DNA of 64,000 bases from Synaphobranchus kaupii (lineage: Eukaryota > Chordata > Actinopteri > Anguilliformes > Synaphobranchidae). The stretch lies in the NCBI GenBank assembly GCA_029718625.1, contig CM056376.1, positions 84,464,541 through 84,528,540 on the forward strand, in the 5' to 3' direction. The position numbers were made by a program, and so were the translations under genes. Below the pieces are notes generated by a model that made no database searches, was not told the origin of the DNA, and saw only the letters and a program-made list of their open reading frames with translations. Of the stretch, positions 9,401 to 20,494 are shown in pieces; the stretch's first letter is position 1, and every line of letters starts with the position of its first letter.

Positions 9401-11448
9401 AGTCACATTATCGCTGTTACAAAATGGCGTTCCAGTCAAATCCTCAGAAATCATGGCCTGTGGAACTACACAAAAAAGTTAATCCTCACTATGACAATGC
9501 TGACTGGTAGGGGGGGTCCTTCAAAGTGCTGCGTAATTGGCCATAATATCACGCACAGAGGGAGGGCTACAGTAAGCAGACTACTCCTTTGGTCAACCGT
9601 GTGTCTGCTGTATACCTTTTTTAACTTCAGAGAGGGCAAGTACTACTGTGAACCATCCTGGATTGACTGATGACATCGAAGGAATGGACCTACAAAGCAA
9701 TTGGGCATTCAAGACTATTAGGAAGTTAAAACATGTTGGAGATAATAAAAGTAGATGGAGTTAAAACTTGCAAACCTATGGAGCTCCCAGTTCTAGAAGT
9801 GGAATGTGTAGATGGACAACGTTTTGACCCGAACAGGGTCTTCATCCTGACAAAGACCCTCTTCGGGTTGAAACATTGCCCATATAAACATTACATTTCT
9901 AACACTGGAAGCTCAATCAATGTGAATATTTTTGTAATTACTTCCTTTCAGCTTACGATTGGGTGTGTGGGCAAAACCTTGATTGCACAATTGAGTTGAA
10001 CATATTTTCAGTTCCACAAATGTACCAAAGGTAATTATCGAGTCACAATGGACATAATTGGAAGGGGCCCCACATGAGTGGGTACTTTAAGTGATTAAAA
10101 ACCATTATGTATTGCTTGAGTAACGAGTCTATTCAAATAAAGCTATTGTGTACACACTTGAATCAATACACTATAGAAGCCTCCCTCACCGCTGTCGAAG
10201 GCCTTGGTGGTCCCCTTCAGCACCTCCAGGGTGAGTGCTGCAATGATGTCAGCTTGTCTGGCAATGGCCAGGGCTCTTTCCACAGCCTCCGCACCCAGAG
10301 ACGTGATCATCTGGGTCCCATTTATCAGCGCCAGGCCCTGGAAGGTGGAAGGGGAACAAAAAACTTAATCTCACCAAGACTGGAAAGTTCTCATTTGCAC
10401 TGTGAATAACTGACCCACATACAATGGCTGCCAAGTTGCTCTGTCAGTAAGGTTGCGTCCCAAAAACAGGCTGAGCCCAACAGCCTTGAAAGTGCACAAA
10501 TCCAGATTATGTCATTAGCTGGAGAGGGAGACTACAGAGGAAGGCCACAAGTGGCTTCATCCCCCTGGGGTTGGCTGCACAATAAAAAGAAAAATCCCAT
10601 AAAAAATGGTGAACAGACTGGCAGCAACGTTGCCAGTGAAAAACCATTTAATGAAGGGAAAAAACTGTATAAATCCTGTTATTTTATGGGATGGCCATTA
10701 AATAATCAGTTATTGCCATTATTGTATGTGAAAAAACTGAAATGCTGTAACTGTTTTACAAACACTTTACAGTAAAAATACAGTTGATTTACAGTGTGGG
10801 TTAATGCTAGCCATGGGTTTAATAGCTTACTAGTTGTTGCTAGTGTGAGATGTGCCTCCGCTCCGATTAGAGCCTGTTAATCTATAGTATGCTGTGAGGT
10901 TTGTGGCATGGGAAAAAGTCACTGGTTTACAGGAGTATGCACGCTTCAGCTGCTCTGTTTCTTGTGCAGGTGTCCCAGCAGGGACATGAGATCATAGTAC
11001 AATTGGCATTTTCACAATGGGAGGAAGAGGGGAGAAGACCCTCATTCCCCAGAACACACGCACACACACGCATACAACACATTTAGCCATCACCAACGTG
11101 TTTGAGAGAGAACTGTGGTTTACCTCTTTCGGCTTCAGAGACAGGGGTTTCAGTCCATGAGCCTCCAGCACCTGAACAAAGTGGAAATGATTGTAATCAA
11201 AAAATGGTCATCACAAAGAAATCATCTTGAAAGTCATATTCAAAATATGCATGGTGCAGTGGTCGGATGGAGTATTGTAACTTATCAAAGATGTGTTTGT
11301 CTACATAAGTGTCTGGATTACAGAGTGGCCACCACAGAAATCTGGAGAAATTATTAAAAAAGTTAAATCATAAGATCACACGCTGTCATACAAAGTAACT
11401 TATTACTATCACTATATTATGGGGGAGTAAATGCAGTTTCTCTCTTCT

Positions 11449-11477
11449 TAGGGGGGGTGGGGGGGGGGGGGGGGGGG
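11449..11477. repeat. poly-G tract in hal intron
   Basis: G-rich run interrupted by one T. The equivalent tract is much shorter in the other copies (near 25386, 39310 and 52667), so it is a length-variable site. Confidence 0.8.
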
Positions 11478-12064
11478 TCTCTTGGTGGTGGGGTGGGCCA
11501 GTCGTCTATCTGGCCAGACCTCATTTGGGCAAACAAAGGGAATTGTGGAATGTTGAAGGCCTGCTCATGATTGCATTTAAGGGACATTTCAGGAGAATCG
11601 GCTTAACATTTCTCCTGGTACCATAGTCCTTTCGTACAAGCATTTTGGGCATACATAGCATTTTTTGATTGTCTTGTCTTATAAATAAAATATTTACCTT
11701 TTTCCATCATTGAAACTGTTATCCATGGTTATTGCCAACTCTCATATTGTGTCATAATAAACAGTTTTCCCTTTTTCAGGGCATCCAAGATACGTGGTTC
11801 GCTTGTCCGCTGACCGGGGTGTACATCTCTGCGAGAACCAATCACTGTATTGGTCTCATACGCGGTTTACACCGTTAACGGGTTGCTCACTGGGCTTATG
11901 ATAGTTTCACGAGCTGGATGTGCAGCTGCTCCGGGATAGCTGTTCGAGTCAGTGTCCAGATCCTAGTGTTATTTCCTAAAATAATAGAGGGGTCATAGTC
12001 CGGGATATTTAGGTAGTCTCACTAATCAGATGGAGTAACCTTAGTTAGGGGTCAATGGGTAGCT

Positions 12065-13064
12065 CATACTTGTCAATCCTCAAGTTTTCCTGGGAGACTC
12101 CCGAAATTCATTGCCTTCTCCCGATGTCCTCCCGATTTTACAATTCTCCCAGATTTCTCCTATTTTCCAGACAAATTTTCACGAACATTTTTGCAGTTGT
12201 TATCACAGCCTGTCTGTGCAGCGTGTAAGCCCTACGACAATGCAGCTATATTACGTGTCGTCTCCATGGTTATATGTTCACGAAGAGACTATGGTTGTGT
12301 CCAAATCGGCACCTTTCCATACTATTAGGTAGGCTTGTTGAGTAGACAGGACAAGAAAGTCAATAAGTAGGTGAAATTTTCTCTAAATATAGTATACTAA
12401 AAACCCCCGTATGATACACTTACTTCCAGGGTTTCGCTGAGTATATTCGGGAGCACACTTTAAGAAGTACACAAAAATTTTGGTCATGTAAATATGACGT
12501 AAAGCTTCGTTTATAGTATGACGTTTTAAAAAACGAGGCACAGCTTCACTGACGTTTTCAAAAACAACACAAACAACAAGTGACATGGCTGCGCAAGGGT
12601 GGGACGTCTTACGAAACTTCCACAGTACGGTCCATTGGAAAATAGTATTGAGGATATTTCTTTGCGTGCTGCACATCACGGCTAAACAGTGCACATTAAA
12701 CAGCACACATCTGCCAGTGCACTGTACACAGGAGACAGGACACAGTAGATAGGGCTCTGATTCGGACACATCCTCACCGTCCTAAGTGACTGGTGTAATG
12801 GAAAGAGAAATGGCAATTTTTAAAAAAAGAAAGAAATACTCTTGTAAATTTCAAAGTTACTCTGGAAAGAAGAATTTCCATTTCTCACGGAGAGTTTCAA
12901 AGGACATTTACAAAAAGGGTGTTTTGTAAAATCTGCCGAACAGATTTTTCCATCAAGCACGGGGGTTACAGCGACATTAATTGCCACCACAACCCCACAA
13001 CACCCCCACCTCCTTTGGAAAATCTCCCTGTCTCTCAGGTTAGGTCCCATGGTTGGCAAGTATG
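12065..13064. mobile_element. 1-kb hAT element in hal copy 1 intron
   Basis: The ends are inverted (CATACTTGTCAA on the left, TTGGCAAGTATG on the right). They are flanked by a perfect 8-bp target duplication GGGTAGCT (12057-12064 and 13065-13072), diagnostic of the hAT superfamily. The plus strand near 12925-12990 encodes [16 protein letters not shown], a zinc-finger motif like that at the N-terminus of hAT-type transposases. The catalytic part is missing. A second element with GTGTCCAAATC/GATTCGGACAC ends (about 12290-12776) appears nested inside. Confidence 0.85.
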
Positions 13065-13431
13065 GGGTAGCTGTTAGTTTCGATACCCGGATATTGTTCT
13101 GGTTAAAATTGCTTCTTCATGGTGCAGAATCAGTTAATATGGTGTAGATTGTATTTGCAGCTATTGTGCAGTAAGGAGCATTAACTGTACTCTGTATTTT
13201 TTCTTAACGGATCTACCCCTGAATGTTGAGTTTGTCATAATAAACTTACATATTTGGCATTGCTCCAGCCAGTCACTGGTGACCACATCTTCCCCTCCCC
13301 CACCAGCCCCAGGGCCAGGTGGGACAGGGGGGCGAGGTCTCCACTGGCACCAACTGTCCCCTTCTCAGGAATAAAGGACAGGCAGGATGCTGTTGAAAAA
13401 GGATGGGTGTCATTCCACAGAATCTACACTA

Positions 13432-15024
13432 CAACCCCTGGCAAAAATTATGGAATCACCACACTTGGAGGATGGTCACCCAGATTTTCTACTTCGTAGC
13501 AAATAAACAAATCACAGATATGACAAAAAACTATTTTTGTTTAATAGTTGAACATTCTGGCTTAGTGAAACATACCTCAAACCAATTAAATTATTTTAAT
13601 TAATGGCATATTTTCCATATCAAGTAGAGGAAAAAATTATGGAATCACCTTTGCAATTTTTCACCTTTGTAATTTGCATTTCTAAAACAAATACTGACAC
13701 AAGTCTAAAAATGCAAATTAGTCTGCAGTTAAGAGATTGCTTACAGACCTTAATGAGCTGTTGGACTTGGCTAATTGAAATGAATCATGGCCCCAACAAG
13801 AGAGTTGTCAATTGAAACAATGGAAAAGATTATAAAACTCCTTCAAGAAGGAAATCCAACACGAAGTGTGGCAAAAGATGTAACTTGTTCCCTGCTAGTA
13901 TAAACAAAATATGAAGGTTATAAAAGGAAAACATACGGGTACACCAAGGAAGATGTCAAAGCATCAGGACAGAAAACTCAAAGCAATATGCCTTGAAAAT
14001 AGAAAATGCACAACAAAACAAATGGGCGGAAACAGGAGTCAATGTTTGTGACAGAACTGTAAGAAATCAGCTGAATGAAATGGGATTTACAAATAGAAAA
14101 GCCAGACGAAAACCAGCACTAACACCTAAACAGAAAAAAACAAGGTTACAGTGGGCTAAAGAGAAGCGTGGATGGAGTGTGGATGATTGGATGAAAGTGA
14201 TATTCAGTGATGAATCACAAATCTGCATTGGCCAAGGAGATGATGCTAGAACTTTTTTCTGGTGCCATTCTAATGAAACATATAAAGATGACTGCCTGAA
14301 AAAGACAATCAAATTTCCCCAGTCATTTATGATATGGGGTTGCATGTCAGGTAAAGGACCAGGGGAGAAGGCAATCATTACCTCAACATCAATGCACAGG
14401 TGTACATTGAAATTTTGGACACTTTTCTCATTCCATCAATAGAAAATAGTTTTGGGGATGATGAAGTCATTTTTCAGGATGATAATGCATATTGGCACAG
14501 AGCAAAGAGTGTTAAAGCTTTTCTTCAGCAAAGGCATATCAACTCAATGACATGGCCAGCAAACAGTCTGGATCTCAATCCGATTGAAAATTTTAAAAAA
14601 AATTGGTCCATGACAAGGCTCCATCCTGCAAAGCTGATCTGTCAACCGCTATTCGTGAAAGTTGGAACCAGCTTGATGGAGAATATTGTTTTTCATTAGT
14701 GAAGTCCATGCCTCAAAGAATTCAGGCCATCATAAAAGCCCCAGGAGGAGCAACAAAGTACTAATTGTGATTTTTTTGTTGATGATTCTATAATTTATTG
14801 AGTGATTCCATATTTTTTTCCTTTACTTGATCTGGAAAAAAAATATGCCATTAATTAAAATAATTAAATTAAATTTGTTTGAGGTATGTTTGACAAAGCC
14901 AGAATGCTCAGCTATTGAACAAAAATTGTATTGTGTCATATCTGTTAGTTTATTTGCTACAAAGTAAAAAAGCTGAGTGAACATCCTTTAAGTGTGGTGA
15001 TTCCATAATTTTTGCCAGGGGTTG
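13432..15024 (+). mobile_element. Tc1-like transposon in hal copy 1 intron
   Basis: The element is flanked by TA (13430-13431 and 15025-15026). It has inverted ends CAACCCCTGGCAAAAATTA and the matching TTTTTGCCAGGGGTTG, within roughly 200-bp inverted repeats. TATGGAATCACC-type motifs recur inside each end (IR/DR layout). The transposase is broken into frames. [16 protein letters not shown] start at about 13790 leads to a frameshift and stops. The DDE domain then reads FSDES ... FQDDNA ... LNPIEN. The spacing from the second Asp to the Glu is 34 residues, so it is DD34E. It interrupts the intron between the exons at 13250 and 15072 and should be spliced out. Confidence 0.9.
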
Positions 15025-15344
15025 TATAACAGAGCGTTGTCAGGAAACTTTGGAGTCAGACCCAGGGTTACCATTGAAAGCCTCTATAATCGCGTGGAGG
15101 GTTTCCAAGGAGATGCCGCTGTGCCCTTTGGCCAGGACGTTGATCCTCAGAGCCAGAAGCATCCTGGTTCTCTCATGGCTCAATGGACTGCCCACACCTG
15201 CTCTCAATGGATCCATTAAAAGAGAAAGGGAAAAGCAGTACAGTCAGTTTTATTTACACGCTTCAACCTGAATAGTCTGTTTGCACATGCCACATTCACA
15301 GTTTTATTTGAAATATATAGTAATTCTGCATTAGAATTTGTCAT

Positions 15345-15615
15345 GTCAGTAATATGTCATGTTTAAATAGAGAGGGGAACAGGTGAGGAGGCTAATTGAA
15401 TAATGAAATAGAGTGAGGAATGTGTGTGAGAGGGAGAGTGATAGGCTGACTAATAAGGGGCGAAAACAAGGAACTAAACGGGGACCACGCCCAGCCTGCA
15501 ACGAACACAGAAACGAGACGAACGGTAAACTGAAAAACATGACATGAAACAAGAGGAATGGGAAGACGAAGGAAACGAAAGGGAGGTGGACTGGAGGGAA
15601 ACGGCGGATGTAACA
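15345..15615 (-). mobile_element. LTR-like fragment in hal copy 1 intron
   Basis: Read on the minus strand it begins TGTTACATCC, shares the GCAGGCTGGGC-TGG core with the spacer fragment at 18325, and carries a TATTTAAA box-like stretch near its far end. It looks like the 5' part of a Ty3/Gypsy-type LTR. The other boundary is not defined and no target duplication was found. It starts about 17 bp into the intron, next to the donor of the exon at 15633. Confidence 0.5.
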
Positions 15616-16349
15616 GGGGTAGAAGTGCTTACCTGCTGCATGGGAGCAGATCAACTTTTCCTGTAGCTCCCTAGGGCCAGAGATGAAAATAAGATCATAA
15701 ATGAACAGTTTGATCATTCAGAGCTGAGCAGACACTTTGCTTTCAGCTCCTTTTCTTTATTGTGGTTTTTTCTCTCATCTGACTTTCCTGTACAACAACA
15801 CAGTTTTCTCCCTGTATGAAAATCACATTCTTTTCACTGAAACATGCCACATATAATAAATGCTGTACCTAAACAATCAATATGAATGTAGACCAGGAAA
15901 TGGTAGGTCTAGTGACAACTTACTTGAGTTTGTCCTTTGTTACGATTATATTGGCATGTTTTCCAAAACCTGTGTTGATTCCATAAACAACTGAAAGATA
16001 GAATAAGAGGTTGCCAAAAGAATTTAAGTACAAATTGACCAGTCATCAATAATTAAATAGGCTATGTGAACATTTATGAAGTTCTTTTACCTTTATTTTG
16101 TGTAATAATATTATCAACTACTTCTCTTGACCGTTTCACTCCTTCCTCTGCCTCTGTGGTCAGCTAAAACACAAATTACCATTTTATTAATGTGTGCAAG
16201 TGAAACTGATTCATTACAAAGCAAGTCAAATATACTGTATTTCACTTTTTACCTTTTTATAAAACAATGTCTACCTTTATCTTGAAGAGCCCTTTCCCCA
16301 AGCTAAACAGGTCTGTTGTAGTGAGACTGTTTCCATCCAAGGAAATACA

Positions 16350-18324
16350 CTGTTGAAGCAGTCAAATCCACAAGTCCTATTTTAGAAATGGTGTATTAAT
16401 TAAAAGCTAAAGCACTATAGACATAAATAAACACGCCTACAGTATTATGAGAACAGTGATTCTGTATAAACTCACTTCTTGCGGACATGGGATTGTATCT
16501 CTGATACATTTGTTAAGGACAATTGCATCACACGCAATAACATTTCACAAAATGACCAGTCAATGTTTGACTCAAACATATTCAGTGATTGACAGAAAGG
16601 ATACAAACCCATGGCTCTTTGGGGGGTTTAATAAAATCCAGAAGTTTGAAGTCTCTAAAAACTGCAAGTGAAGAACAATGTGTTCATTTTATTTTGTTTA
16701 CGTAAAAAAGATACTTTCATTTTCAGTGTCACATGATTAACTAAGGGGTATCCAGGATTGGTCCTAGAAAAAAAGACATATGTAAAAACACAAGCTCTCA
16801 AAAGTGGCCAGTTTCAGTTAACTCAATACACATTGTGAACAAAACAGGTTCTGTAACTATGAGATTCTCTTATTCCAGGTCCCTTTTCTCCACTGAGTTG
16901 CAAAATGAAGGTCAAGCTGTCACAGTGAGACTGCTTACATGGCCATTAAGTAAATCATAAAGTGAGTGAGTGAAACTACTATGCTTTATCCATGCCCTCA
17001 CAAGTTCAGCCAAGCCAGAGAAAAAAAGGCCACCTTTATAGATGGAAAAAAAAACACTTTAACACCAATTAAAGTATGATATTCAATAGCACAAGTATGG
17101 AGATACTTGCTATACAAGAAGGATACAACAGCTACCTATTACACCTATAGTTTGTACAAAAAGACTATCAAATGTTATGTCGTGGTGCAAGTTCTGATTA
17201 GAAAAATAAGAGTGGATCCTGCATTCAGATCATACTATGGACAGACACTTCTTAATCTGTATTATTCTAAAGTAGTTACAGAATCACTAATCAATATCAA
17301 AACAAAAATACATCCCTCTTCCATGCCAATCCCACAACAACTACAACCTATAACCACCAAACTTCATGCTCACAATGTGTACACATAGGGCTACAGTATA
17401 TGTGCACATGCCTACTATTAATGGCTTATTATACCACCATGGTTCATATAACAGTCAAGACTGTGTGTGGCAATTATTAATGTACAGGTAAGTTACTAGC
17501 GTACATGCAGTAGGTTCTCTTTCTCCGGACACCTTCTCAGACCAAAGCACTTGCCAAATTCCCCATGTCCGATACTACATACAAACAACGACATGAATTA
17601 GTAGTAGGTTCCTGTTTCTCTCTAGTTTTGTTTATGTATATATTTGTTTTGAAATCACAAATTAAAGTGAAATGCTTAAAGATTAAAATATTTGTCCCAG
17701 CAAATTTAATTCAGAATCACAAATATAAGTTAAATATTTGATTTATGTCATTTTCTGGATAATTTTATCTCAATAATTATAGTAAAATATATAAAATAAT
17801 ATATATTAATATAAGATTTACAAAAGTTAATATCTTGTTTGTGTTTATAAATGAAAACTGGAAATATAGATTACATATTTTCAAAAGCTTATATACATTT
17901 GTGAATAAAGACAAAATAAGGAAAAATATTTAGTAAAATCAATTTGCAAATGGAACTTCATACCTTTCACCTTATCTCTTTCAAACCTCAGACCAATGCA
18001 GGTATTACTCAACTGTTTCACCAGAGAGCTTATCCAAAGATGAAGTGCTGAACCATAATATCATGTCTACTATACATATATATATAGTCTTATAGGTCAG
18101 GTGACATGCAGAAAAGGAAACACCCAGTTTCTGGGAGTGACCACAGGCTACTTCTGTAGCATTTTTCCTGGTGTTTTTTTAATCCAGCAATAAGCATGAA
18201 CACATTAGAAAGGTTTTTTTACCTGTGACACAGGTTATACAGGGTGCAAAGAACCATTGTAGTTTGAAATGCAGCTGCTAACAAAGGAAGAGAAACCTCA
18301 ACCACGGGTCCTTACTGACAAATG
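16350..18324. other. region 5' of the recognised hal exons, copy 1
   Basis: About 2 kb where the histidase N-terminal exons and promoter would be expected. One possible 25-bp exon is seen on the minus strand (16476-16500, between TATCAG and GTGAGT). It would join in phase and encode DTIPCPQE ahead of CISLDG, but it has a weak acceptor and no start codon. The rest is AT-rich (especially 17640-17960) with no reading frame resembling the vertebrate histidase N-terminal domain. The equivalent regions in copies 2 and 3 are nearly identical; copy 4 has lost most of it. Confidence 0.4.
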
Positions 18325-18819
18325 TGTTACAATCTCTGTTCCTCTCAGTCCCCGTCCCCATTTGTGCTCTGTGTTTTACCCTTTCCCTCACGTCTCTTGT
18401 CTTGTTTTTACGTTTTCCGGTTTGTCTTCCTCGTGGTGCAGGCTGGGCATGGCTTCCCTCTTTGTTGTTACTAATTCTCTCTCGCACTTCCTCCGCCTAT
18501 CACAATCCTTTCCCTGCTTGCATTCCTCACGCTCTCTTCTCCGTTTAATCACTCTCGCATACATTCTCACACTGCATGCATTCATTAGCTCATTAACTCT
18601 CCTATATATTCTCCCGGTCTTTGTTGTCCAGTGCCAGTTCGTTGAGTCTTGTTGTTGTAAAAACTCTAGTCTTGTCTGGTCTCGTATCTATAGTCATAGT
18701 CTTGTTTTGTCTTGCTTAATCTACAGTCATAGTCTTGCTTTGTCTAGCGTACTAACGCTTCATAGTCTTGCTTCGCCTAGCCAAATAACGCTTCATAGTT
18801 TTGTTCATGCTTTGCTGAA
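18325..18819 (+). mobile_element. LTR-like fragment cut at the unit 1/2 junction
   Basis: Begins TGTTACAATC, pyrimidine-rich, with GCAGGCTGGGCATGG and several CATAGTCTTG repeats. It resembles the intronic LTR-like fragment in reverse orientation. Its 3' end stops at the unit junction without a CA end or target duplication, so it seems truncated by the duplication breakpoint. The long open frame across it is compositional, not a gene. Confidence 0.5.
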
Positions 18820-18824
18820 GGTGG

Positions 18825-18860
18825 TGGTAGCCTACTGCCCTACCCTTCTGTAGGCTACCA
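18825..18860. repeat. unit-junction inverted repeat
   Basis: Same 11-bp arms and 14-base loop as at 5848, here following the truncated LTR-like fragment. Confidence 0.85.
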
Positions 18861-19183
18861 GTTTGCTCTTGGCTACTGGTGGTGTGTGTACTACAAACTG
18901 TGACTACAAACCATAGATACAAACCATACAACTAGGTATATGAATTATGCAGCAATGAGATAGTTTAAAATACAAGCGTCACCTCGTGGCCTTGTCCGGT
19001 ATTAATCTTTGGCTGAGAACGTCAGAATGTGTGTTTAGATCTATTTGTATACAGTCTATGGTTAAGATGTAGCTTTCATTTCATTTGCATTTATCAAATG
19101 TCCTACTAATATCCTAACGGGTGGTACATCATTAATTAAAATGTCATTGCATTGAAAATTTGTTTAAAAGATGCAAAATAATG

Positions 19184-19946
19184 TGTTACGTTTCTGTCAT
19201 GTTTATGCCACGTTTCATGTTTAGTTTGTCACAGTTTATTTTCGGTTCATGTCATGCTTGTGTTCTGTTTATGTTACGATGCAGTTCATTGGTAGCATAC
19301 ACATTTCCATGTTTTTCCGCAGCCTTGCATTCGTGCTGTTTTCCCTCTCTCTCTTGCTGTCACTCACACTTCCCTAATTGTTTCATTTTCCTGTGTCTAT
19401 CTAGTCTATTTACTAGTCTGCACCTGTCTACACCTGCATATAAGATCAGTGTTCATGTCATGTCTTTGCGAAATTGTTGCCTGTTAGTTATCTACTGTCA
19501 CTTTTGAGCGTTTACCTTTGTCTGACTACCGTTATAAATCAAGCCTGTTTACTGACCATCGTTACTGCCAGCCTATCGTATCTACTGCCTGTTTTTGACC
19601 ACGAGTTTTGCCTGCTGTCTGTTTTGTACCTCTGCCCCGCGGATAGGACTTCGGTCTGACTCCTGCAACGCCCCACGACCAACGAACTCTGCTTTACCCC
19701 TGAATTGTACTTCTGCTCCGCTGACAGCTACTCGGGTTTTGAACTTGTGCATGGATACTGATTTCGAGACTGCTTTCTCCTTTTGTACTGTATTTTTGGT
19801 TATTGGCTGGATTTATTGGTTTTTGGACTTTGCTTGTGTGACTACGATTTCTGGATTTCCCTATAATAAAGTCCTTGCAGACATTTATTATTACGTTTGT
19901 GTTCTGAGTCGTGCATTACGGGTCCAACCCGCACACATCCGTCTCA
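19184..19946 (+). mobile_element. solo LTR, spacer 1
   Basis: 763 bp, starts TGTTACG and ends GTCTCA (TG...CA), flanked by 5-bp target duplications TAATG (19179-19183 and 19947-19951). A TATAAGATC box and a later AATAAAG signal place it in plus orientation. No internal retroelement genes flank it. The homologous site at 6128 is empty. Confidence 0.88.
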
Positions 19947-20298
19947 TAATGGTGCTGATGAAAGAGTAATGAGCAGTGGTTGGGTTCAAAATTCTCATAT
20001 CAGGATTCACAACCTTGGCGATTCACAATCCGCTTTAATCTTTATATATCCATATTTGCTTTGAAAAGGTATAATTGGTAGGGTATAAATGTAACTGGAT
20101 ATTGAAACAAGGAAAAGGGAAATGAACAAATGTTAAGCAGTAAATTCATGATCATATTTACGATTTATTATTATTATTATTATTATTATCAGCTGAAAAT
20201 TATATGCAGGCAAATGATAATGATAATTAAATGCAAAAATAATTGATTAAATGAGACTTAAAGTGTCAGATTGATACAAATTTAATTACTAGAAATAC

Positions 20299-20402
20299 CC
20301 CCTATGGAAAAGGAATATGCTGCAGTATATTATAAATATATCAAAATTATCTTCATAATATATTTAAAATATACTGCAGTATATTACATTTCTATATGGG
20401 AC
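20299..20402. mobile_element. 104-bp MITE in hal copy 2 3' UTR region
   Basis: Near-palindromic: CCCCTATGGAAAAGG at the left mirrors CATTTCTATATGGG at the right, and TGCAGTATATT and AATATACTGCA lie inside. It is absent from the matching position near copy 1 (about 6464). It begins about 92 bp 3' of the copy 2 stop codon. Confidence 0.75.
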
Positions 20403-20494
20403 AGAACTATTGTCAAAGAAAATGTAGGAGTGTTCAGCAGTGAGTCTTCTATTTGAAAGCAGAAGAAAAAGACTCCTCAGCGAATCCTTCTCAT

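Larger units (their letters stand above)
6562..16349 (-). pseudogene. hal: histidine ammonia-lyase copy 1, frameshifted
   Basis: Histidase converts L-histidine to urocanate and ammonia. Coding exons from 5' to 3' on the minus strand: 16275-16349, 16091-16163, 15924-15990, 15633-15670, 15072-15197, 13250-13389 (MIO loop GASGDLAPL), 11124-11171, 10190-10337, 9238-9333, 8659-8717, 8423-8503, 8151-8216, 7705-7871, 7436-7570, 7105-7213, 6947-7016, 6562-6633 (stop 6562-6564). All junctions have AG acceptors. All donors are GT except GC at 6945-6946. The exon at 7705-7871 is 167 bp instead of 166 because a run of five C has become six (about 7752-7757). After NEGG the frame changes and a TAA is met at 7558-7560, removing about 150 C-terminal residues, including the [14 protein letters not shown] region. 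This could be a real null allele or a homopolymer error. No start exon was identified. Confidence 0.85.
5848..18824. repeat. tandem unit 1 (segmental duplication)
   Basis: First unit of the hal array. It starts at the junction hairpin and runs to the next one. It is about 950 bp shorter than the others, mainly because it lacks the solo LTR and the MITE found at the start of units 2-4, plus two small indels. Its right half is nearly identical to unit 2, while its left half carries private variants. Confidence 0.9.

Noticed and set aside
9733..9999. 88-codon plus-strand frame within a hal intron, conserved in all copies
   Set aside because: Conserved only because the units are recent duplicates; no recognisable domain and no splice context.
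17517..17600. Minus-strand MSLFVCSIGHGEFGKC peptide as the missing hal N-terminus
   Set aside because: No resemblance to known histidase N-termini, a weak donor, and a stop soon after; not enough to call an exon.
17950..18060. Minus-strand open segment ending at GTGAAAG|GTATGA as a possible 5' hal exon
   Set aside because: No in-frame ATG, no polypyrimidine tract before the acceptor, and no similarity to histidase.
18269..18853. 194-codon plus-strand open frame, repeated in each unit
   Set aside because: It lies across the pyrimidine-rich LTR-like fragment, has Ser/Leu/Cys-rich low-complexity content and no family motif.
19595..19969. 124-codon open frame in the spacer
   Set aside because: It runs through the solo LTR and past its end; LTRs do not encode protein here.
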